Below, in pieces: positions 53,821 through 61,534 of a stretch of 64,000 nt of DNA. How positions within the stretch are numbered: the first letter of the stretch is position 1; each line of letters opens with the position of its first letter. Under the pieces are notes generated by a model. It saw nothing but the letters and a program-made list of their open reading frames with translations, searched no databases and was not told the DNA's origin. Origin of the DNA: Hymenobacter guriensis (GTDB lineage: Bacteria > Bacteroidota > Bacteroidia > Cytophagales > Hymenobacteraceae); the NCBI RefSeq assembly GCF_015773195.1, contig NZ_JADWYK010000003.1, forward strand, positions 372,001 to 436,000, given 5' to 3'. The translations under genes were made by a program, and so were the position numbers.

Positions 53821-54696
53821 TCAGATAAATAGGCGCGTGCCCGAGAAGCTCTGCCGGAACTCCTTGGGCGTGCAGTTCTTGCGCTTCTTGAAGATGCGGT
53901 TGAAGTTGGATATGTTGTTGAACCCGCACTTGTAAGCCACTTCGGCCACGCTGTGGGTAGTGTCGATGAGCATGCGGGAGGCGTGGCCCAGGCGGATTTC
54001 GTTGAGGCTGTCGATGAAGGTGGTGCCGGTGCGCTTTTTGATGAAGCGGCTGAACGACACCTCGGGCATGTTGGCCACCTTGGCCACCTCGGCCAACGTC
54101 ACGGGGCGGCTGTAGTGGGCGTTCATGTACTCAAACACCTTCTCAATGCGCCGGCTGTTGTAGTGCAGCCGGTCGTTGGTGAAGGAGGAATCCGAGAGGA
54201 TGCGCATGTTGCGCGAGGCCGACAGGTCGTGCAGGATGGAGAGCAGCTCCAGCACCGAGTCGAAGCCGGTTTTGCGCTCCAGCGACAGGAGCCGGTCCCG
54301 GATGCGCTCCGTGGCCTCGCGCGAGAACAGGATGCCCCGCTGCGCATTCTCAAACATCTTCTGGATGAAGTTGAGCTGGCTGCGGCGCAGAAACCGCTCG
54401 TCCAGCAGGTCCTTATGAAACTGAATGGTGACTTCCCGGATTTCTTGGCTCTGGCACTGGTGCGTAAACCAGGCGTGGCTCAGGTTGGGCCCTACCAGCA
54501 CCAGCTCTAAGTCCTCCACCACCTCGATATGGTCGCCCACGATGCGCTTGGCCCCGGCCGCATTCACAATCAGGTTCAGCTCGAACTCCTCGTGGTAGTG
54601 CAGCGGGAAGTTGAACTCCTGCTTGACGCGGGAGAAAATCATGAAGCAGTCGTTCTGGGTCAGCGGGGTTATTTCCCGCATCATCTGGTGGGCCAT
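53821..54696 (-). CDS. AraC-family transcriptional regulator, probable mannan-locus activator
   Basis: The product is 291 aa. An N-terminal cupin-like sensor (FNFPLHYHEEFELNLIVNAA) is followed by a two-helix-turn-helix AraC domain at the C-terminus (VTLAEVAKVANMPEVSFSRF, HSVAEVAYKCGFNNISNFNR, CTPKEFRQ). It is divergent from the symporter gene at 54982 and lies between the two mannanases, so it probably senses manno-oligosaccharides and activates these genes. This differs from the arabinan locus, which uses a LacI repressor. The 285-bp divergent gap contains the motifs CATGTATCAGG and CATGATCCTG, possible but unproven binding sites. Confidence 0.92.
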   Translation of the reverse strand: MAHQMMREITPLTQNDCFMIFSRVKQEFNFPLHYHEEFELNLIVNAAGAKRIVGDHIEVVEDLELVLVGPNLSHAWFTHQCQSQEIREVTIQFHKDLLDERFLRRSQLNFIQKMFENAQRGILFSREATERIRDRLLSLERKTGFDSVLELLSILHDLSASRNMRILSDSSFTNDRLHYNSRRIEKVFEYMNAHYSRPVTLAEVAKVANMPEVSFSRFIKKRTGTTFIDSLNEIRLGHASRMLIDTTHSVAEVAYKCGFNNISNFNRIFKKRKNCTPKEFRQSFSGTRLFI

Positions 54697-54893
54697 AGGA
54701 GAAAACAGTAGTGGGATGCGTTAAAACTACAAGGTTTTGATAAGATAGTATCTGTCATGTATCAGGCACCGCTGACCGTAAAAACACTGAATAGAGGGCA
54801 CAGAGGCTATATTTAATAGACATGATCCTGTGCTAGGCTATTTAAGTATCTGATTATGCTAAAACATCATTAATAAAGGCGTGGAGGGCGCGG

Positions 54894-54901
54894 TACTTTT
54901 G
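54894..54901 (+). promoter_or_regulatory. Candidate -7 promoter element of the mannan symporter gene
   Basis: TACTTTTG matches TAnnTTTG exactly and lies 80 bp before the ATG at 54982. No TTG box was found at the ideal distance, as may happen at activator-dependent promoters. Confidence 0.4.
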
Positions 54902-54981
54902 GATCTATTCGGCAGGCAGGTTGGCACCACCTGATCAAGGGTGTTCTACCCGCTGCGTTTCTCACCTCCCACCATTCCTGT

Positions 54982-56814
54982 ATGCGCCTACATCTGCTCG
55001 ACCTGCTCATCATTGCCGCCTACCTGCTCACCACCGTCTTCATTGGGTTGTGGTACCGCAAAAAGGCCCGCGAAGACAAGGACAGCTACCTGCTTGGCGG
55101 CAAAACCCTGCCCTGGTACAAGCTCGGCCTGAGCGACGCCTCCGATATGTTCGACATCAGCGGCACGATGTGGATGGTGAGCTTGTGCTTTGTGTATGGG
55201 ATGAAAAGCATCTGGATTCCCTGGCTGTGGCCCGTGTTCAACCAAGTGTTTCTGATGATGTACCTCTCGCGCTGGCTGCGCCGCTCCAACGCCTCCACCG
55301 GGGCCGAGTGGCTGGCCACGCGCTTCGGCACCCGCGGGCCAGGCGTGGCGGCCTCCCACCAGGTGGTTATTGCCTTTGCGCTGCTCAGCTGCCTGGGCTT
55401 TCTGGCCTACGGCTTCGTGGGGCTGGGCAAGTTCATTGAAATCTTCGTGCCCTGGACGCTGGTGAAGGACTACGTGCCGTTTGCCGTGGCCCCGCAGTAC
55501 GTGCCGCACATGTACGGCATCGTGTTCACGCTCTTTGCCATGTTCTACTCCATCATCGGGGGCATGCACAGCATCGTGCTCGGCGACCTGATCAAGTACG
55601 CCATCATGACGGTGGCCTGCCTGGCCATTGCCGTCATTGCCTACCTGGAGCTGCAGGGCAAGAGCCTGAACGTGCCCGCGGGCTGGTACAACCCGTTTTT
55701 CGGGCAGCGGCTGGACCTGGACTGGTCACGCATCATCGGGCAGGTCAACCAGAAAATCGACAGCGACGGGTATTCTCTGTTCGCCACTTTCTTTATGATG
55801 ATGGCCTTCAAGGGCGTATTTGCTTCCCTGGCCGGCCCGGCGCCCAACTACGATATGCAGAAGATTCTCTCGACCCGCTCGCCCGAGGAGGCCAGCAAGA
55901 TGAGCGGGTTCGTGTCCATTATCCTGCTGCCCATCCGCTACTCGCTGATCGTGGGCCTTACCATCCTGGGCTTGCTCTATTACGACCAAATGAACCTGGT
56001 CGCCCCCAACGGCACCATGGACTTTGAGCGGATCCTGCCTGAGGCCATCAACCGGTTTCTGCCCGTGGGCCTGATGGGCCTGGTGCTGACGGGCTTGCTG
56101 GGCGCCTTTATGGGCACGTTCAGCGGCACGGTGAATGCTGCCCAGGCCTACATCGTCAACGACATCTACCTGAAGTACATCAACCCCCATTCCAGTACCG
56201 GGCAAATCATGTCCATCAACTATCTGGTGGGCGTGGTGGTGGTGGCCGTGGGCGTGCTGCTGGGCTTTCTGGCCAAGGACGTGAACAGCGTGCTGCAATG
56301 GATAGTGTCGGCGCTGTACGGGGGCTACATTGCTTCCAACGTGCTCAAGTGGCATTGGTGGCGCTTCAATGCCACGGGCTTTTTCTGGGGTATGCTCACT
56401 GGCATCGTGTCGGCGCTGGTGGCCTCGCGGTTTTTTGAGGGCGTGGAGTTCCTGTATTTTTTCCCCGTGCTGTTTGCCTTGTCGATGGCGGGCTCGGTAA
56501 TTGGGACTTACCTCTCGCCGCCTACCGACGTGGAGGTGCTCAAGGCGTTCTACCGCAACGTGCGGCCTTGGGGATTCTGGGGTCCCATCAATGCCCTAGT
56601 GGTGGCCGAAGACCCGGCGTTCCAGCCCAACCGCAATTTTCGGCTGAACATGTTCAACGTGGTGCTGGGCATCATCGCGCAGCTCTGCCTCACCATTCTA
56701 CCCATGTACCTGCTGCTTTCCCAGAAGCTGCCAATGCTCGTGGCGCTTGCCATTCTGGCCGTGGTCGTAACCATCCTGAAAAAAACCTGGTGGAACCGCT
56801 TGTCGGACTACTAG
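54982..56814 (+). CDS. Sodium/solute symporter (SSS family), probable mannobiose or mannosylglucose importer
   Basis: The product is 610 aa with about fourteen membrane helices. The SSS opening DSYLLGGKTLPWYKLGLSDA and core helices (FSGTVNAAQAYIVNDIYLKY, FKGVFASLAGPAPNYDMQKI) are present. It is only distantly like the arabinose-locus symporter at 29141: it has Trp-rich segments (SIWIPWLWPVFNQVFLMMYL) and a longer C-terminus. Its position next to GH26, GH130 and cellobiose 2-epimerase genes suggests inner-membrane uptake of the beta-mannobiose made by the mannanases. The substrate is inferred from this context only. Confidence 0.9.
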   Translation: MRLHLLDLLIIAAYLLTTVFIGLWYRKKAREDKDSYLLGGKTLPWYKLGLSDASDMFDISGTMWMVSLCFVYGMKSIWIPWLWPVFNQVFLMMYLSRWLRRSNASTGAEWLATRFGTRGPGVAASHQVVIAFALLSCLGFLAYGFVGLGKFIEIFVPWTLVKDYVPFAVAPQYVPHMYGIVFTLFAMFYSIIGGMHSIVLGDLIKYAIMTVACLAIAVIAYLELQGKSLNVPAGWYNPFFGQRLDLDWSRIIGQVNQKIDSDGYSLFATFFMMMAFKGVFASLAGPAPNYDMQKILSTRSPEEASKMSGFVSIILLPIRYSLIVGLTILGLLYYDQMNLVAPNGTMDFERILPEAINRFLPVGLMGLVLTGLLGAFMGTFSGTVNAAQAYIVNDIYLKYINPHSSTGQIMSINYLVGVVVVAVGVLLGFLAKDVNSVLQWIVSALYGGYIASNVLKWHWWRFNATGFFWGMLTGIVSALVASRFFEGVEFLYFFPVLFALSMAGSVIGTYLSPPTDVEVLKAFYRNVRPWGFWGPINALVVAEDPAFQPNRNFRLNMFNVVLGIIAQLCLTILPMYLLLSQKLPMLVALAILAVVVTILKKTWWNRLSDY

Positions 56815-56971
56815 GTGGCGGGATTCGCCGGGTTAATTTTCTACAAGACAACGCTAAGAATTCATTACACCGGCGGGCCGGGCACCAGGTATCTTTGAAT
56901 GTGGCGTTTGGCTCGGCAGTACTAGGGTAAGGGGAAATTACTGCTGCCCACTACCAACGCTTTTTAACTCG

Positions 56972-57004
56972 TTTTGCAGCTCCTCCGCGTGGGGAGCTGC
57001 AAAA
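56972..57004 (+). other. Hairpin in the leader of the second mannanase gene
   Basis: TTTTGCAGCTCC pairs perfectly with GGAGCTGCAAAA (12 bp) around a 9-base loop. It lies 47 bp before the GH26 ATG and downstream of a TATCTTTG (-7-like) at 56890-56897. It could terminate read-through from the symporter gene or act in the leader RNA; there is no T-run after it. Confidence 0.45.
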
Positions 57005-57051
57005 TAGTATCAATCGGTTGCTGCCGGCTCGCTTATCTGAACTCCCACCCC

Positions 57052-58725
57052 ATGCCTGCTTTCTCTACTTCATTTTTAGCTGCCCGCCCGGTTTTGCGGT
57101 GGCTGGCCGCCCTATTGCTGCTGGCGGCCTGCTGGCCTGCCGCGGCCCAAACGCCGCTCAAGTCGCTCAACTATTTGTACAGCATCTCCGGCAAGAAAAC
57201 CATCGGCGGCATTCACAACAAGGAGCCGCTGAACGAGCCTACCTTCTACACCGACAAGCTGCAGTTTACCACCGGCAAGTACGCCGGCCTGTGGGGTAGC
57301 GACTTCCTGTTTCGGGAGTACAACGACCGGTGGCAGATGGTGCTGGAAGCCGAGAAACAGTGGCAGCAGGGCGCCCTGGTTACCTTGACCTGGCATGCCT
57401 GCAACCCCGCCCAGAACGTGTCGCCCTGCCAGTTCGCGGGCGGCGTCACCAGCACCATGTCCGACGCCGACTGGACGGCCCTGGTCACGGAAGGCACCGT
57501 GCTGAACGCCCGCTGGAAAACCTGGCTTGATGAGCTGGTGCCCTACTTTCAGTACCTGAAAAGCCGGGGCGTGGAAGTGGCGTTCCGGCCCCTGCACGAA
57601 ACCAACCAAAGCGCCTTCTGGTGGGGCGGGCGGTCTGGGCCCAACGGCTCCCGTAAGCTCTACCAAATCACCCACGACTACCTGAAAAATACCAAGGGCC
57701 TGTCGAACATCGTGTGGGTATGGAACATCCAGGACTTCCCGACCCTACCCACCGACGTAGCGGACTACAGCCCCGGCGCCGACTACTTCGACGTGGCTTC
57801 GCTGGATTTCTACAACGGGGACGGACTGACCACGGCCAAGTACGAGGCCATGCTGGCCGTGGCGGCGGGCAAGCCCATTGCCATTGGCGAGCTGGGCCAA
57901 CTGCCCACCGCCGCCCAGCTGCAGGCCCAACCCAAGTGGACGTATTTTATGGGTTGGTCGGAGCTGGTCTTTTCGCAGAATACCACCGCCCAGCTGCAGG
58001 CCCTGTACTCGGCCGCTAACGTGCTGACCCTGGAAGAAATGCCCGGCTGGAATGCCGCTAATCCCAACGCGGGTAACCTGGCCTACCAGCGCCCCGTCAC
58101 GGTATCTTCCACCGAAGCCCCGAACGAGGCCCGGTTTGCCGTGGATGGCGACCCAACCACCCGCTGGAGCTCCCTCTACGCCGACCCACAGGAGCTGGTC
58201 GTGGACCTGGGGGCCACTTACCCGCTCAGTTACCTCACCATCCTGTGGGAAACAGCCGTTGGCAAGGACTTCGAGCTGCTGGCTTCCACCGACCAAACTA
58301 CCTGGACGACGCTGCGGAAAGTAACCGGCAATACCAGCCTATTCAACGAGTACCCCGACCTGAACACCACGGCACGCTACGTGAAGCTGCGCGGAACGGC
58401 ACGGGGCACGGCCTACGGCTTTTCCATCCGGGAGCTGGCCGTGTACGGCGGCCTGGCTACCGCCGCAACTCCGGCCGCCAACCCCGCTCTCCGCGTGCAG
58501 GCTTACCCAAACCCAGCCGCCGACCAACTCACGGTGGCGCTGGGCGCTGGCTGGCCGGCCGCTACCCAGCTCACCCTGCTCACCAGCACCGGCCAGACGG
58601 TGGCCACCTACTCCGACCCCGGTAGTGCCCGCCGGTTGCCGCTGGCCGGCCTGCGCGCCGGCCTCTACCTGCTGCGCGTGCAGAGCGCAACGCAGGTACA
58701 CACTCTCAAGATTACCAAGCAATAA
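57052..58725 (+). CDS. Secreted GH26 beta-mannanase with F5/8-type C module and T9SS sorting domain (second copy)
   Basis: The product is 557 aa from ATG 57052, with signal peptide ([19 protein letters not shown]). The GH26 barrel has acid/base Glu183 in [16 protein letters not shown] and nucleophile Glu280 in [12 protein letters not shown]. An F5/8-type C module ([40 protein letters not shown]) and a T9SS sorting domain ([18 protein letters not shown]) follow. The domain order is the same as in the GH26 at 51862-53538, so the two are paralogs flanking the regulator and symporter. Two mannanases may split endo attack and mannobiose release, which sequence alone cannot settle. Confidence 0.93.
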   Translation: MPAFSTSFLAARPVLRWLAALLLLAACWPAAAQTPLKSLNYLYSISGKKTIGGIHNKEPLNEPTFYTDKLQFTTGKYAGLWGSDFLFREYNDRWQMVLEAEKQWQQGALVTLTWHACNPAQNVSPCQFAGGVTSTMSDADWTALVTEGTVLNARWKTWLDELVPYFQYLKSRGVEVAFRPLHETNQSAFWWGGRSGPNGSRKLYQITHDYLKNTKGLSNIVWVWNIQDFPTLPTDVADYSPGADYFDVASLDFYNGDGLTTAKYEAMLAVAAGKPIAIGELGQLPTAAQLQAQPKWTYFMGWSELVFSQNTTAQLQALYSAANVLTLEEMPGWNAANPNAGNLAYQRPVTVSSTEAPNEARFAVDGDPTTRWSSLYADPQELVVDLGATYPLSYLTILWETAVGKDFELLASTDQTTWTTLRKVTGNTSLFNEYPDLNTTARYVKLRGTARGTAYGFSIRELAVYGGLATAATPAANPALRVQAYPNPAADQLTVALGAGWPAATQLTLLTSTGQTVATYSDPGSARRLPLAGLRAGLYLLRVQSATQVHTLKITKQ

Positions 58726-58751
58726 GCCTCGCTTCACCCAGTCGTTTTCTG

Positions 58752-59975
58752 ATGGAAAACTTATTTCAACAACGCCTCCACGCGCTGGAAAACTACCAGT
58801 CGTCGCTGCTCACCCGCCCCAACAAGCCGCAGCCCCTGGGCAACGGCGTCTTTACCCGCTACCAGCATCCGGTGCTCACGGCCGCTCACGCCCCCCTAAG
58901 CTGGCGCTACGACTTCAACCCCCGTACTAATCCCTACCTGATGGAGCGGCTGGGCATCAACGCCGCCTTCAATGCCGGCGCCATCAAGCACGAGGGCAAA
59001 TACCTGCTGGTAGCCCGGGTGGAAGGGCTGGACCGCAAGTCCTTTTTTGCGGTGGCCGAAAGCCCCAATGGCATCGACAACTTTGTGTTCTGGGAGCGGC
59101 CCATCACCATGCCGGAAACCGCGGAGCCCGATACCAACGTGTACGACATGCGCGTGGTGCAGCACGAGGACGGCTGGATTTACGGCTTGTTCTGCACCGA
59201 GCGCAAAGACCCCACCGCCCGCCCCGGCGACGAATCGGCGGCAGTGGCCCAGTGCGGTATTGCCCGCACCCGCGACCTGGTTTCCTGGGAGCGGCTGCCG
59301 GACTTGCGCACACCCTCGCCCCAGCAGCGCAACGTGGTGCTGCACCCGGAGTTCGTGCAAGGCAAGTATGCCCTCTACACCCGGCCCCAGGACAGCTTTA
59401 TTGAGGCGGGCGCCGGCGGCGGCATCGGCTTTGGTCTGACCGATTCGATGGAAAACGCGGTGGTAGACCAGGAGTGGATTGTGGACGGCAAGCAGTACCA
59501 CACGGTATACGAGGCGAAAAACGGCCAGGGCCCCGCGCCCATCAAAACGGACCAGGGCTGGCTGCACTTGGCCCACGGTGTGCGCAACACCGCCGCCGGC
59601 CTGCGCTACGTGCTCTACGTGTTCCTGACCGACCTGCACGAGCCGGCCAAGGTGCTGCACAAGCCGGGCGGCTACTTCATTGCCCCCGAAGGCGAGGAAC
59701 GAGTGGGCGACGTATCCAATGTGGTGTTCAGCAACGGCTGGATTCTGGACGAGGACGGCACCGTGTTCATTTACTACGCCTCCTCCGACACTCGCACCCA
59801 CGTGGCCACTACCACTGTGGAGCAGCTCGTGGACTATGCCCTGCACACGCCGGCCGACGAGTTCAGCTCTGCCGCCTCGGTCCGCCAGATCAATGCCCTC
59901 ATCGACCAGAACCAGGCGTACCAGGACCGGGCTCCACGCAAGGCCGCCCCGCACTACAATGGCGTAACGGTATGA
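58752..59975 (+). CDS. GH130 4-O-beta-D-mannosyl-D-glucose phosphorylase
   Basis: The product is 407 aa without a signal peptide, so cytoplasmic. The GH130 five-bladed propeller shows [38 protein letters not shown], the catalytic Asp region [18 protein letters not shown], and phosphate-site Arg/His residues in [20 protein letters not shown]. The length and N-terminus fit the mannosylglucose phosphorylase group (GH130_1). It splits mannosyl-glucose with phosphate to mannose-1-phosphate and glucose. The next gene overlaps it by 4 bp and makes its substrate from mannobiose. Confidence 0.92.
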   Translation: MENLFQQRLHALENYQSSLLTRPNKPQPLGNGVFTRYQHPVLTAAHAPLSWRYDFNPRTNPYLMERLGINAAFNAGAIKHEGKYLLVARVEGLDRKSFFAVAESPNGIDNFVFWERPITMPETAEPDTNVYDMRVVQHEDGWIYGLFCTERKDPTARPGDESAAVAQCGIARTRDLVSWERLPDLRTPSPQQRNVVLHPEFVQGKYALYTRPQDSFIEAGAGGGIGFGLTDSMENAVVDQEWIVDGKQYHTVYEAKNGQGPAPIKTDQGWLHLAHGVRNTAAGLRYVLYVFLTDLHEPAKVLHKPGGYFIAPEGEERVGDVSNVVFSNGWILDEDGTVFIYYASSDTRTHVATTTVEQLVDYALHTPADEFSSAASVRQINALIDQNQAYQDRAPRKAAPHYNGVTV

Positions 59976-61228
59976 GCCCGCACGCCATCCAGGTGCGCCT
60001 GCAGCAGCTGGCTGCCTACCAGCAGGAAGCCGAAGCCGAGCTGATGCGCCTCACGGAGTTCTGGTTGACAAAAGCCGTGAACCCTGCCGGGGACTTCATT
60101 GGCCGGATGCACAGCAACGGCGCGGTAGACCCGGCCGCCGGTCGGGGAGGAATATTGCAGGCACGCATCCTGTGGTCATTTTCGGCCGTGTACCGGCACA
60201 CCGGGCAGGAAAAGCACCGCGTCGCGGCTGCCCGGGCCCTGGATTATCTGCTGGCCCATTTCCTCGACCACGAGCACGGCGGCATCTACTGGCTGCTCGA
60301 TGCCCAGGGACAGCCGCTCGATACCCGCAAGCAGATCTACGCCCTGGCCTTCGCCATCTATGGGCTGAGCGAATACCACCGGGCTACGCAGTGCCCGCTG
60401 GCGTTGCAGGTAAGCCAGGAGCTGTTTCGCTGGATTGAGCAGCACAGCTTTGATGCCGAGCACGGCGGCTACTTCGAGGCCTTTGGCCGCCGGGGCGAGC
60501 CGCTGGCCGATGTGCGCCTGAGTGAGAAGGACCAGCCCGCGCCCAAAACCATGAATACGCACCTGCATATTCTGGAAGCCTACGCCAACCTGTATCGCAT
60601 CTGGCCGGAAGCCGGGCTGGGTGCGCAGCTGCGCGGCCTGCTCACCACATTCCTCAGCCACATCGTAGACGCGGAAACCGGACACCTGCGCCTGTTTTTC
60701 ACCGCCGACTGGCGCCCCGTAGCCGAGCTGGAATCCTACGGGCACGACATTGAAGCGGCCTGGCTGCTGCGCGAGGCGGCCGAGGTGCTGGGCGACGAAG
60801 ACCTGCTGACGCAGATAAACGCGGCGGGCCGGCAGCTTACCCAGGCCACTGCCGCAGCCCTGCTGCCCGACGGCAGCCTGCCCCACGAGCTGAACCGCCG
60901 CACCGGCCACCTGGATCTGCACCGCGAGTGGTGGGTGAGTGCCGAGGCTATGGTCGGTTTTCTCAATGCTTACGAGCTAAGTCAAGATGAGCTGATGCTG
61001 CGCCACTCGCGCCGGGCCTGGCTTTTTGTCAAGCAGCACCTGCTGGACTATGCCCAGGGGGAGTGGCACTGGGGCGTAGAGGCCGACTACCAACCCATGA
61101 CGGGCCAGGATAAAGTTGGCTTCTGGAAGTGCCCTTACCACAATATGCGGGCCTGCCTGGAAGTCATTGAGCGTTGCAAAAAGGAAACGGCTCGGCTGCA
61201 TCTGCTGCGGGCTTCAGTGCCCGTTTAG
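59972..61228 (+). CDS. Cellobiose 2-epimerase (AGE family)
   Basis: The product is 418 aa; the ATG overlaps the GH130 stop (ATGA, 59972-59975), so the two are translationally coupled. The (alpha/alpha)6 barrel of the N-acylglucosamine 2-epimerase superfamily is clear: [58 protein letters not shown]. The catalytic His regions are [12 protein letters not shown] and [14 protein letters not shown], with [20 protein letters not shown] between them. It converts beta-mannobiose to mannosyl-glucose for the phosphorylase. A short C-terminal tail after the barrel is unremarkable. Confidence 0.93.
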   Translation: MSPHAIQVRLQQLAAYQQEAEAELMRLTEFWLTKAVNPAGDFIGRMHSNGAVDPAAGRGGILQARILWSFSAVYRHTGQEKHRVAAARALDYLLAHFLDHEHGGIYWLLDAQGQPLDTRKQIYALAFAIYGLSEYHRATQCPLALQVSQELFRWIEQHSFDAEHGGYFEAFGRRGEPLADVRLSEKDQPAPKTMNTHLHILEAYANLYRIWPEAGLGAQLRGLLTTFLSHIVDAETGHLRLFFTADWRPVAELESYGHDIEAAWLLREAAEVLGDEDLLTQINAAGRQLTQATAAALLPDGSLPHELNRRTGHLDLHREWWVSAEAMVGFLNAYELSQDELMLRHSRRAWLFVKQHLLDYAQGEWHWGVEADYQPMTGQDKVGFWKCPYHNMRACLEVIERCKKETARLHLLRASVPV

Positions 61229-61534
61229 TGCAATCGTTTCAGGCAATTACAGGAACCGATTGCGTGGTTTTAAAAGCGGGATTCATCGATTTCATAAATT
61301 AGGATGGAATGCTTTTGATCAATGATTGAATTCATGATAATTAATTGATAAAAAAGTATTATTTACTTGGTTAACAGACTGATAAATTTGAGTATTATTT
61401 ATAAGTAAAGAGTAGGTCATTCAATAAATAAAGTATCAGCTTTTATATCAGCTATTGCTATGCCCTATATAAGAATATTATTTTCCTGCCTAAAGTAAAT
61501 CCCACTCATTTTAATAACACCTGATCCTACGCAT
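61229..61534 (+). promoter_or_regulatory. AT-rich leader and promoter region of the mannan SusC gene
   Basis: This 306-bp gap is strongly AT-rich compared with flanking genes. A -7-type TAAATTTG lies at 61383-61390, giving a leader of about 145 nt. Just after the epimerase stop are two imperfect CAATCG/CGATTGCG half-palindromes (61229-61244 and 61250-61265) that share only the core of the arabinan operators. No terminator hairpin is seen, so read-through from the upstream operon is possible. Confidence 0.45.
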
